From Bog-756 sp963841885 (GTDB taxonomy: Bacteria; Actinomycetota; Acidimicrobiia; Acidimicrobiales; RAAP-2), in the NCBI GenBank assembly GCA_963841885.1, contig CAWJEK010000018.1:143422-207421 (forward strand): DNA of 64,000 nucleotides, read 5' to 3'. The position numbers and the translations under genes were made by a program. Below the pieces are notes generated by a model. It was not told where the DNA came from, ran no database searches, and worked only from the letters and a program-made list of their open reading frames with translations. Shown in pieces: positions 1 to 8,417 of this stretch (its first letter is position 1; the number at the start of each line of letters is the position of its first letter).

Positions 1-527
1 GAGAGACAGGGCACCGTGCGCCCCGTACTTGAACATCTCCTCGCATGTCCCATCGAAGCCACCCGGGAAGAGAACGGTGGGTCGGGGAGAGTCGTCTGTG
101 CGATCCGGCCGAAATACGTAGCCGTTGAGCGGCACCGGATCGAAAGCGATCGAGATGGGCTCGACCGACCCGGGCAGAAACGACATGGCGAGGCGAAAGA
201 GGTCTCGCTGCTGGCGGTACGCCCGGGAGACCCGTTCGTCAGAAAGGTCATGTCGAAGGAAGAAGTACGACTGGCGGCTGTATTCCGAGGCCCGCAGGTA
301 CGAGCGCCCGGCCAGAGCCGGGAGCCCCTTCCGGGCAGCTTGCTCGGCCGTCTGCCGCGCCCGGTGGCCGTCCGGTCCCACTCGTCGTGCCAACTGCCGT
401 AGTCACCCACCGGGACCCGCCCGGCGGTCGCGATGGCCTCTCCGAGGTCCGCCCCACCGACATACGTGCCGATGAGGGTCCGCCCCAACTGGGCATCCAT
501 ATCGGGGTCTTCGTGCAAGGTCACCAC
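1..527 (-). CDS. alpha/beta hydrolase, N-terminal part (frameshifted, runs off left edge)
   Basis: The minus strand encodes the start of an alpha/beta hydrolase of the FrsA / 2,6-dihydropseudooxynicotine hydrolase type. The helical N-terminal part contains the family-like stretch RASEYSRQSYFFLRHD. It is followed by the start of the hydrolase fold (PTVLFPGGFDGTCEEMFKYG), where the oxyanion-hole glycines lie. The nucleophile elbow would be beyond the window. Reading is continuous only if one base is added or removed near 351-370, between GDYGSWHDEWDRTA and RQTAEQAARKG. Two adjacent GTG codons (527 and 524) with GAAGGA upstream are the likely start. The substrate cannot be told. It is either a decayed gene or a live gene with a sequence error. 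Confidence 0.6.
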   Translation of the reverse strand, partial: MVTLHEDPDMDAQLGRTLIGTYVGGADLGEAIATAGRVPVGDYGSWHDEWDRTATGRGRRPSKLPGRGSRLWPGARTCGPRNTAASRTSSFDMTFLTNGSPGRTASSETSFASPCRFCPGRSSPSRSLSIRCRSTATYFGRIAQTTLPDPPFSSRVASMGHARRCSSTGRTVPCL

Positions 528-604
528 TTCGCCGTCCTTCTCGGAAGCTCACCACGGCAGAGTCGAGGGACACTCTTCTGGTTTGCGTCGGGGGGATCCG
601 TCGT

Positions 605-677
605 GGGCGCTAGAGGACTCGAACCTCCGACCTCAGCCGTGTGAAGGCTGCGCTCTAACCAACTGAGCTAAGCGCCC
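605..677 (-). tRNA. tRNA-Val (anticodon CAC)
   Basis: The reverse complement folds as a full cloverleaf. The acceptor stem is GGGCGCT/AGCGCCC and the D-stem GCTC/GAGC. The anticodon stem is CAGCC/GGCTG around the loop TTCACAC, giving anticodon CAC (valine). The T-stem is GGAGG/CCTCT around TTCGAGT. The CCA end is not encoded. Its 3' end points towards the broken hydrolase gene at the left edge. Confidence 0.95.
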
Positions 678-835
678 GCATGCCACGGTGGCGACACCGC
701 GACGAAGTAGACGAGCATGCTAGCCCGTGGCGCCGCGGCGCCCGATCCGGCGCACCCTCCCGGGTCGGCCCGGGCTCCGGGCGTTCGACGCCGGATCCCG
801 GCCGCCGGCTGACTCCACCCTCCCGTCCTGGGCGA

Positions 836-2247
836 TCAGTCTGGAGGGTACGGGGCCCTCCGGTCGAAGCCGATGGCCGCCTCGAGGGCCGCCGCGGACC
901 GGAGGACGACCAGGTCGGCGTGCTGCGGGCCGATCAACTGCAGGCCGACCGGGAGTCCACCGGCGGACAGGCCCACGCACACCGTGGCGGCCGGTGACCG
1001 CGTCATGTTGAACGGATAGGTGAGCTTCACCCAGTTGATGTCGGCGACGCCGTTGATCAGGCCGGCACCGTCGAGCGACTGGGGTGGGGGAACCGCGGCC
1101 ACCGTCGGGGTGACCAGCAGACGCACGTCGTGGAAGAGCTCCACCAGACGCAGGTTGAGGGCGTGGCACGAGTCTTCGGCCCGGACCAGGTCGACCGGAG
1201 CGGTGGCGGCCGCCCCCTCGATGACCAGGCGGAGCACCGGGTCCACCTGGTCCCAGGCCTCCGTACCGATGATCCCGGCGTGGGACCTGAGGTTGTACGC
1301 GCCCGACAACGTGAGCCACTGGTCGATCGGGTCCTCGTCGAACACGGTGTCGACCTCGACGACGTCGCAGCCCAGGTCGGCCAAGACGTCGACGGCACGT
1401 CGGCAGAGTCCGAGTACCTCGGCGTCGATCTCCGCGTACCCGAGGGTGGGCGACCAGGCCACCCGGGCCGGTGGCCGCGGGTCGTCGATGGCGGCCAGCC
1501 ACGAGGCCTCCGGCCGGGGCAGCGACCGCAGGTCCGTCGGGTCCGGACCCACCACCACTTCGAGGGCAGCCACCAGGTCGGACATCCGGGCGGCCATCGG
1601 ACCCTTGGTGGAGAGGTGGGCCCAGTCGGGAGCCACCGCTCCCCCGACGGGATGCGTCCCAACGAAGCCTTGTACCCGGTGAGCCCGCACGCCGACGACG
1701 GGATCCGCAGCGAGCCACCTCCGTCCGAGCCGGTGGCGAGCGGAACCATGCCCGAGGCGATCGCCGCGGCGGAACCGCCCGACGAGCCGCCGGCCGTGTG
1801 CCCGAGGTTCCACGGATTGTTGGTGGCGCCGAACAGCGGGTTCTCGGTGTGGGCCTTCCAGCCCAGTTCCGGGGTATTGGTCTTCCCAACCACCACGCAC
1901 CCGGCGGCCACCAGGCGCTCGACCAGGATCGAGTCGGCGGTGGCCGGAGGGTCGGCCGCCCGGGTCGCCGAGCCACAGGTCGTGACGTAGCCCACGGCGT
2001 CCTCGAGGTCCTTCACCCCGATCGGGATGCCGGCCAGCGGACCCGGGTCGCCGCCCGCCGCCACGGTGGCGTCGACCCGTTCGGCCGCGGCGCGGGCCCG
2101 CCCCTCGTCGACGGCCACGAAGGCGTTGACCGTCGGGTTGTGGTCGGCGATCCGCCCCAGGGCGTGGTCCACCAGCTCGGCCGCCGTCAGCGCGCCCCGC
2201 CTCACCCGGCCCGCCAGGTCGACCACCGGATCGGTGCGGAAATCCAT
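836..2247 (-). CDS. amidase signature family hydrolase (one frameshift)
   Basis: This is an amidase-signature enzyme, which hydrolyses amide bonds with a Ser-cisSer-Lys triad. Lys79 lies in GIPIGVKDLEDA, the cis-serine is Ser155 in AGGSSGGSAAA, and the nucleophile is Ser179 in GSDGGGSLRIP. The 24-residue spacing of the two serines matches the family. The N-terminal ~200 residues read in one frame from ATG 2247. The rest, from the stretch APDWAHLSTKGPMAARMSDL to the C-terminus at 836, reads in another frame. The switch is at the C5 run 1641-1645, so one base appears to be lost there. The expected length is about 470 residues, normal for the family. The substrate is unknown. It is divergent from the VOC gene with a gap of about 67 bp. 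Confidence 0.85.
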
Positions 2248-2314
2248 GGGTCGACGGTACCGGGACGGTTCCGTCATGTCGACAGCGCCGGTCGGTGGCG
2301 GCCAGTCTGGGGGC

Positions 2315-3244
2315 ATGTCGACCGCACCCCCCACCACGGCCCGCATCGAGGGCACCGTCCTCGACCACGTGGCCCACGCCGTACCCCGTTGGCAGGATGC
2401 CTGGCACCGCTACGCCACCGACCTCGGCGCCGAGTGGAACTCCGGGGGCCCCGGCGTCGGGTTCGCTCCGGCCCAGCTGCGCTTTGCCAACGCCGCCCGG
2501 GTCGAGGTGCTCATGCCCTGGGACGTCGGGTCCAACGACTTCCTCGCCCGCTACCTCACCGCCAGCGGACCGGGTCCCCACCACCTCACCTTCAAGGTCC
2601 CCGATCTGGCCGCCGCGGTGGAAGAGGCCCGTCGATTCGGCATCGACCCGATCGGTGTCAGTTACGCCGACCCGGAGTGGATGGAGGCGTTCCTCCATCC
2701 GAAGTCGGCCACCGGTATCGTCGTGCAGCTGGCCCAACAGCGCACCGCCTGGGGGAGCCCCGCCCCTGACGACTACCCCACCGACCGACGACTCCGGGCG
2801 GACGGATCGGGACCGGTCCCACCGGCCGCCCTGATCGGTGTCTGCCACGTGGTGGCCGATCTCGACGGGGCGCTGGCGCTGTTCGCCGGACTCCTGGACG
2901 GCCGGGTGGTGGGTGACGGCTCCGCCGGCGGTCTGCACTGGGTCGACCTGGCCTGGGCCGGCCCGCTCGGCCTCCGCCTCGTCGGCCCCGGGGCCGGCAC
3001 CCCGGACGGTCCCGTCACCGCCACGCTCGGCGGGTCCCCCGGAAGGGTCCACCACCTGCGGATGACCGTCGAGGAGGCCGACGCCGTCCCCGGTGCGGTG
3101 CCGGCCACCTCTGTCTTCGGGACCCTGGGGGGACCGGGGGCGGCCGACGGCGCTTTCGAGATAGCCCGGGCCGACAACCTCGGACTCGGCATCGTCCTGC
3201 TCCCGGCGCCGGGTGCCCCGGAGGCCGGTCCGGTGGCCCGGTAA
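2315..3244 (+). CDS. VOC (glyoxalase/dioxygenase-fold) family protein
   Basis: A 309-residue protein with two vicinal-oxygen-chelate modules. The first starts at about residue 12 (VLDHVAHAVPRWQDAWHRYA) and ends with HPKSATGIVVQLAQ. The second starts at about residue 175 (LIGVCHVVADLDGALALFAGLL). Spaced His and Glu/Gln positions fit metal ligands, but I cannot assign the reaction. The first half resembles methylmalonyl-CoA epimerase or hydroxyphenylpyruvate dioxygenase-like folds. I start at ATG 2315 because the longer frame upstream overlaps the amidase promoter region and lacks VOC similarity. The next gene begins 4 bases after the stop, suggesting co-transcription. Confidence 0.75.
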   Translation: MSTAPPTTARIEGTVLDHVAHAVPRWQDAWHRYATDLGAEWNSGGPGVGFAPAQLRFANAARVEVLMPWDVGSNDFLARYLTASGPGPHHLTFKVPDLAAAVEEARRFGIDPIGVSYADPEWMEAFLHPKSATGIVVQLAQQRTAWGSPAPDDYPTDRRLRADGSGPVPPAALIGVCHVVADLDGALALFAGLLDGRVVGDGSAGGLHWVDLAWAGPLGLRLVGPGAGTPDGPVTATLGGSPGRVHHLRMTVEEADAVPGAVPATSVFGTLGGPGAADGAFEIARADNLGLGIVLLPAPGAPEAGPVAR

Positions 3245-3248
3245 CCTG

Positions 3249-3956
3249 ATGCCGATGCCCGGAACCGACGACACCGGGGACGTCGCCGACGACGACGGTC
3301 CCACTCCCCCGAAGAGCCTGATGGAACGCCTGTTCTCGCCGGCGCCGGTCGTTCCCCCGGAGCCGACCGTCGACCGCCGCGGCAACCCGACCAAGTGGTC
3401 CATCGACCGCCTGGACGGACGCGAGCGCGTCTACGCGTATGTGGCGTCGGTCCTGTCCGTCGTGTTCGCCGTGATCATCTTCGTGGAGGAGCACCACCAC
3501 AAGACGACCCACGTCAAGAACCAGTTCTCGCCGGAGACGACGCTGCTGCTCGGCGTGGCGAGCGGGATCGCCCTGGCCATCACCACCCGCATCGGCCGGC
3601 GTGCCCTGGTCGGGTTCGTCGCCCTGTTCGCCTTCCTCAGCTTCAGCACGGTCAGCACCGTCGTCGGCCTCCCCTTCCTGATCCTCGCCATCTGGCTCCT
3701 CTACCGCTCCTACAAGATCCAGAAGGCGGCCAGCACCAAGCTCCGGGAGGACCGGGCCGCCGGCCGGAACACCCCGGAGCCCCGCCAGTCCCGCGCCGAG
3801 GTGGCGGCGGCCCGGAGCGCGGCCAAGAAGGGGAAGAAGGCACCCACCGGGCCCGAGGCCAACAAGCGCTACACGCCGAAGAAGCCCACCCCTCCCCCAC
3901 CTCCGACCCCCAAGCCGTCCTGGCGGGAGCGGCGCGAGGCCAAGGCCTCCGACTGA
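3249..3956 (+). CDS. hypothetical actinobacterial membrane protein
   Basis: A 235-residue protein I do not recognise by name. The first ~55 residues are hydrophilic. Hydrophobic segments follow at roughly 60-82 (YAYVASVLSVVFAVIIFVEE), 97-115 (LLLGVASGIALAITT) and 119-155, which looks like two helices. The C-terminal ~80 residues are rich in Lys, Arg, Pro and Ala, with a run of prolines near the end, as in many cytosolic tails of actinobacterial membrane proteins. Start ATG 3249 is chosen because it follows the VOC stop by 4 bases and gives a compact operon. Function unknown. Confidence 0.6.
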   Translation: MPMPGTDDTGDVADDDGPTPPKSLMERLFSPAPVVPPEPTVDRRGNPTKWSIDRLDGRERVYAYVASVLSVVFAVIIFVEEHHHKTTHVKNQFSPETTLLLGVASGIALAITTRIGRRALVGFVALFAFLSFSTVSTVVGLPFLILAIWLLYRSYKIQKAASTKLREDRAAGRNTPEPRQSRAEVAAARSAAKKGKKAPTGPEANKRYTPKKPTPPPPPTPKPSWRERREAKASD

Positions 3957-4007
3957 CCCGACGACCCGGTGGCGGGAGGAGGCCGGACAGGCATCCCTCC
4001 GGGGGGT

Positions 4008-4641
4008 TCACTCCTCTTCCGTTGTCACCAGGGCGGAGCGCAGCAGCTCGAGGATCTCGTTGCGGCGACGGACCAGCGACCGGGCGGTCGGCTCCTCGCC
4101 GAAGGCCCGCAGTACCTCGACCTCGGTCAGCATGCCGATCACCGTCGAGTAGATGGCCAGCAGGAGGAGGCGCGGATCGTGGCGGCGCATGTGCCCGGCG
4201 TCCATCTCGGCTTCCAGGAACCCGGTGGCCCGTTGCACCAGTGGCTCCACGGCGGTCACGAACCGGGTGGCGGCGGGGGTGCCGAGGCGTCCCATCTCGC
4301 GGACCAGGCCGAGCAGTTCGGGACGACGGGCGGCCAGGCGGAACACCGACCGCACCACCGCCTCGACCCGGGACCACCCCGTGCCGGCCGTGGCCAACGA
4401 CTCCTCGAGGGCGGCCGACAGCTCCACCGCGCTGCGGTCCACGACGGCCTCGAGCAGCACCTCCTTGCTCGGGAACCAGTAGAGGATGGTCTGCTTGCGG
4501 ATGTCGAGCCCCACCGCCAGCGCGTCGAGGGACGAGGCCTCGTAGCCCCGGTTGGCGAACGAGGCGAGCGCCGCGTCGAGGATGCGCTCCGGCGTCGAGG
4601 CTCCGTCCGCGACCGCCTTCCCTCCGGTCCGGGCCGCCCAC
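4008..4641 (-). CDS. TetR family transcriptional regulator (start unresolved)
   Basis: A TetR-type repressor. The helix-turn-helix is readable as ERILDAALASFANRGYEASS, then LDALAVGLDIRKQTILYWFP and SKEVLLEAVV, followed by an all-helical ligand domain ending at 4008. No ATG, GTG or TTG exists in this frame between the HTH and the in-frame stop near 4694. The likely start, GTG 4641 preceded by GGAGAGGGAG, is in another frame, so a one-base shift is probable between about 4600 and 4641. The gene is divergent from the acyl-CoA reductase operon, with a palindrome at 4700-4711 between them. It probably represses that operon and itself in response to an acyl-type ligand, which is inference from context. 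Confidence 0.7.
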
Positions 4642-4699
4642 GGGCCGGCTCCGGTCCCGAGCGCCCGGGGCTCCCTCTCCTGTGGTCGACCCCGTCACT

Positions 4700-4711
4700 T
4701 ACCATATGGTA
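4700..4711. promoter_or_regulatory. palindrome, candidate TetR operator
   Basis: TACCATATGGTA is a perfect 12-bp palindrome in the gap between the divergent TetR gene and the acyl-CoA reductase gene, ending 10 bases before the latter's start codon at 4722. Its position over the downstream start region suits a repressor operator. Flanking bases do not extend the symmetry, so it is short for a TetR site. Confidence 0.45.
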
Positions 4712-4721
4712 GACAGATCGG

Positions 4722-7182
4722 GTGACACGCGTCCGCGACGCCTTGACCGGCAGGCGCTTCTTCATCACCGGCGCCACCGGATTCCTCGGGACCGCCCTGG
4801 TCGAGCGCATCCTGCGCAGCGTCCCCGACAGCCAGGTGGTGCTCCTGATCCGGCCGGGCCGCCGGGCGTCGCCGATGCAGCGGGCCACCAAGGAGATCCT
4901 GAAGAACGACTGCTTCGACCGGCTGCGCGAGGAGCTGGGCGACGGATTCGACGAGGCCATGGCGGCCCGGGTGTCGGCGGTGGCCGGGGACGTGGCCACC
5001 GACGGGCTGGGCCTGGACGCCGACGGGATCGAGGCGCTGTCGCACTGCGACATCGTGGTGCACTCGGCGGCCAGCGTCGAGTTTCGACTCGCCGCTCGAC
5101 GCCGCCGTCGAGGTCAACCTGCTCGGTCCCTCCCGGGTGGCCGCCGCCGTGGTCGAGGCCCGGTCACTCGCCGAGGCCGAGGGACGCACGGGGCCGGTCC
5201 ACTACGTCCCCGTCTCCACCGCCTACGTGGCCAGCACCCACCAGGGGGAGGCGAAGGAGGAGTTGCTGGACGCCAACCCGTTCAGCATCGAGGTCGACTG
5301 GCGCCAGGAGGTCACGGCCGCCCGACGACAGCGCGGCGACACCGAGGCCGAGTCCCGGCGCCCCGAGCGGCTGACCGGTTTCCACACGGCCGCCCGGGAG
5401 GAGCTGGGGGGTGCCGGGCTCCACCTGTTGGCCGAGCGGGCCGAACGGCTGCGCGAGGACTGGGTCAAGAAGCAGATGGTCGAGATCGGACAGGCCCGGG
5501 CCCAGTCCCTCGGTTGGCCGGATGCCTACCCCTACACCAAGGCCCTCGGCGAGCGGGCGCTGGTGAGCCAGTTCGGCGAGATCCTCCCCCTCACCATCAT
5601 CCGCCCGTCGATCATCGAATCGGCTCTGGCCGAGCCCCGACCCGGCTGGATCCGGGGCTTCCGGATGGCCGAGCCGATCATCATCTCCTACGCCCGCGGT
5701 CTGCTCCGGGAGTTTCCGGGGGTGCCCGAAGGCGTCACTGACGTGATCCCGGTGGACCTGGTGGTGGCGGCCATCATCGCGGTGGCCGGCGAGGCGCTGC
5801 TGACGGCCGGGAGCGACGATCCGGCCGACGCCTACGCCGGGCCGTCGGTGTACCACGTCGCTTCCGGTGTGCGGAACCCGTTCCGCTACGGCCGCCTGGT
5901 GGAGCTGGTCACTGCCTGGTTCCAGGAGCACCCGCTCTACGACCAGGACGGGCAACCCATCGTGGTGCCCGAGTGGTCGTTCCCCGGCCGGGGCCGAGTC
6001 CAGCGCCAGCTGACCCGGGCCTCCAAGGCGATGTCGTTGGCCGAGCGGGTGGTCGGATCGCTCCCCATCCGGGGCAAGCGGGCCGAGTGGATGGCCGCCC
6101 TCGAGGAACAGCACCTGCTGGCCGACCGGGCCCTCGGCTACGTCGAGCTCTACGGCGCCTACACCGAGACCGATGCCCTGTACCGGGTCGATCGACTGCT
6201 GGCCCTGTGGGACCGCATGGACGACGACGACCGGTCCACCTTCTGCCTGGACCCGGCGGCCATCGACTGGGCCACCTACGTGCGGGAGATCCACCTCCCC
6301 TCGATCATCGAGCACGCCCGGGTGCGCACGTCCCCGGGCAAGTCGATCAAGACGAACCGGGCCGACCGGGCCAGGAAGAACATCCTCTCCCCCGACCGGC
6401 ACCTCGCCGCCTTCGACCTGGAGAACACCCTCATCGCGTCGAACGTGGTCGACTCCTACGCCTGGTTGGCGTCGCGCCACCTCCCGCCCGCCGAGCGGGC
6501 CACGTTCATCGCCGATCTGCTGGCCGAGGCGCCGTCGCTGCTGGCCCTCGACCGTCGTGACCGGGGCGACTTCCTGCGCTCCTTCTACCGGCGCTACGAG
6601 GGCGCACCCGCCGCCCGCCTCCGGGACGACGGGTGGGACCTCTTCCACCACCTGCTGTTGGCCAAGTCGTTCCCGGCGGGCATCGCCCGGGTGCGGGCCC
6701 ACCAGGCGCTCGGACACCGGACCATCCTCATCACCGGGGCGCTCGACTTCGTGGTCGAGCCCTTCCGGCCGCTCTTCGACGAGATCGTGTGCGCCGAGCT
6801 CGGCGTGGAGGACGGCGTCTTCACCGGACGGCTCGAGACCCTGCCGCCCATCGGCGAGGCCCGGGCCCTGGTCCTCGCCGACTACGCCGACTCCGAGGGC
6901 CTGCGCCTCGAGGAGTCCATGGCCTACGCCGATTCGGCCAGCGACCTCCCGATGCTGGAGGCGGTCGGCTTCCCGGTGGCCGTCAACCCCGAGGCCAAGC
7001 TGGCCGCCATCGCCCGCCGGCGGGGTTGGCACGTCGAGAACTGGCACAAGGCCGACGGCGGCAGCCAACCCCTCCTGCCCCTCGGGCCGATCGACCGGCG
7101 CGGCGCGGCCCGGCGGGGCCGGACCAGTCCCGCCGCGTTGGCCGGCCAGTCGCGCCGCACCGCCGCGGAGGCGGCCCGATGA
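4722..7182 (+). CDS. fatty acyl-CoA reductase fused to HAD-IB phosphatase-like domain (one frameshift)
   Basis: About 820 residues. Residues ~10-500 form an extended SDR of the fatty acyl-CoA reductase (male-sterility) type. The NAD(P)-binding motif GATGFLG is at 17-23, SAASVEF follows the Rossmann core, and the catalytic YxxxK is seen in DAYPYTKALGERAL. The family reduces acyl-CoA or acyl-ACP to aldehyde or alcohol. The C-terminal ~230 residues are a HAD-IB domain with motif I FDLENTLIASN, motif II ITGALDF and motif III DSASDLPML. Motif I has Glu where phosphatases usually have the second Asp. An extra T at 5083-5085 breaks the frame; without it VEFDSPLDAAVEVNLLGP reads through. The stop overlaps the next start (ATGA). 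Confidence 0.85.
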
Positions 7183-8417
7183 AGGCGCTGGTGGTCGAAC
7201 GCAACCTGCCGCGGTTCGCCGCGTCCCGGGTGGTATCGCTGCTCGGATCGGGCCGGGGCGCCGGCATCGGACCGCTCCAGCTGCTCGACGCCGACGCACC
7301 GGAGCGACCGGGCGCCGACTGGTACCCGCTCCGGCCGCGACTGTCGGGCATCTGCGGTTCCGACCTCGCCACGCTCGACGGGCGGGCTTCGCGCTACTTC
7401 GACGACATGGTGAGCTTCCCCTTCGTGCCCGGCCACGAGGTGGTCGGCGTCCTCGACGAGGGGGGCACCGATCACGCCGGTCGGGCGCTCGAACCGGGCA
7501 GCCGCGCCGTCATCGAGCCGGTCCTCGGTTGCGCCACCCGGCACATCCGCCCACCGTGCCCCCACTGCGGGGCCGGCCACACCGGGCTGTGCGGCAACCT
7601 GGCCGCGGGTGCCCTCGAACCGGGCCTCCAGACCGGCTACTGCGCCGACACCGGAGGCGGCTGGTCGACCGCCCCCCTGATGGCCCACGCCAGCCAGCTC
7701 CACGCGGTGCCCGAGGACCTCAGCGACGAGGACGCCGTGCTCATCGAGCCGACGGCCTGTGCGGTGCACGCCGCCCTGTCCGCCCACGTCGCAGCCGGTG
7801 ACCTGGTGGCCGTCATCGGGGCGGGCACCCTCGGCCTCACCACCGTCGCCGCCCTCCACCGACTCGTCCGGCCGGTCGCGCCCTGCACGGTGGTGGTCGG
7901 GGCCAAGCATCCCCGCCAACGCGACCTGGCCGCCTCCCTCGGAGCCGACCACGTGGTGCCGCCCGGGCAGATGGCCCGGGCCGTGCGGCGCCAGTCCGGG
8001 TCGATGGTGCTGTCCGGACAGCTGACCGGCGGGGCCGACGTGGTCTTCGACTGCGTCGGCAGCGCCTCCTCCATCACCGAGGCCCTCGCCCTGGTGCGCC
8101 CCCGGGGCCGCGTCGTCCTGGTCGGCATGCCGGGCAAGGTCTCGGTCGACCTCGCCCCTCTCTGGCACCGCGAGATCACCCTGGTCGGCACCTACGCGTA
8201 CGGCAACGAGACGCCCCCGGGGCCCGACGCCCCCGAGCGGCGCAGCTTCGAACTGGCCATCGAGCTGGTGGGCAGCGCCTCGCTCGGCCGGCTCGTCTCG
8301 GCCCGCTACCCGCTCGAGCGCTACGAGGAGGCCCTGGCCCACGCCGGGGCCGCGGGCCGCCGGGGCGCGGTCAAGGTGGCCTTCGATCTCCGCAACCCGA
8401 AAGGACGCTCGCGATGA
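7179..8417 (+). CDS. zinc-binding medium-chain alcohol dehydrogenase
   Basis: A 412-residue MDR-family dehydrogenase. The catalytic-zinc region reads LSGICGSDLATLDG and PGHEVVG. The structural-zinc lobe has CPHCGAGHTGLC, with fewer or differently spaced cysteines than classic alcohol dehydrogenases. The NAD(P) motif is AVIGAGTLGLTTVAAL and the second Rossmann half contains GADVVFDCVGS. It most plausibly interconverts an alcohol and an aldehyde or ketone belonging to the same lipid pathway as the upstream acyl-CoA reductase; this is inferred from the operon. Start and stop codons overlap both neighbours by 4 bases (ATGA), so translation is probably coupled through reductase, dehydrogenase and LarA-like genes. 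Confidence 0.85.
   Translation: MKALVVERNLPRFAASRVVSLLGSGRGAGIGPLQLLDADAPERPGADWYPLRPRLSGICGSDLATLDGRASRYFDDMVSFPFVPGHEVVGVLDEGGTDHAGRALEPGSRAVIEPVLGCATRHIRPPCPHCGAGHTGLCGNLAAGALEPGLQTGYCADTGGGWSTAPLMAHASQLHAVPEDLSDEDAVLIEPTACAVHAALSAHVAAGDLVAVIGAGTLGLTTVAALHRLVRPVAPCTVVVGAKHPRQRDLAASLGADHVVPPGQMARAVRRQSGSMVLSGQLTGGADVVFDCVGSASSITEALALVRPRGRVVLVGMPGKVSVDLAPLWHREITLVGTYAYGNETPPGPDAPERRSFELAIELVGSASLGRLVSARYPLERYEEALAHAGAAGRRGAVKVAFDLRNPKGRSR

Noticed and set aside
1..677. tRNA-Val as integration site of a mobile island
   Set aside because: No integrase gene and no repeat of the tRNA 3' end is seen in the window; a damaged hydrolase next to a tRNA is not enough.
729..742. Palindrome GGCGCCGCGGCGCC near tRNA-Val
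   Set aside because: All G/C and short; such palindromes arise easily by chance in DNA this GC-rich, and no promoter context supports it.
836..3403. An 855-codon minus-strand frame spanning the amidase and the VOC gene
   Set aside because: Only its last ~270 codons resemble a protein (amidase C-terminus). The rest is antisense to the VOC gene and part of the following membrane-protein gene.
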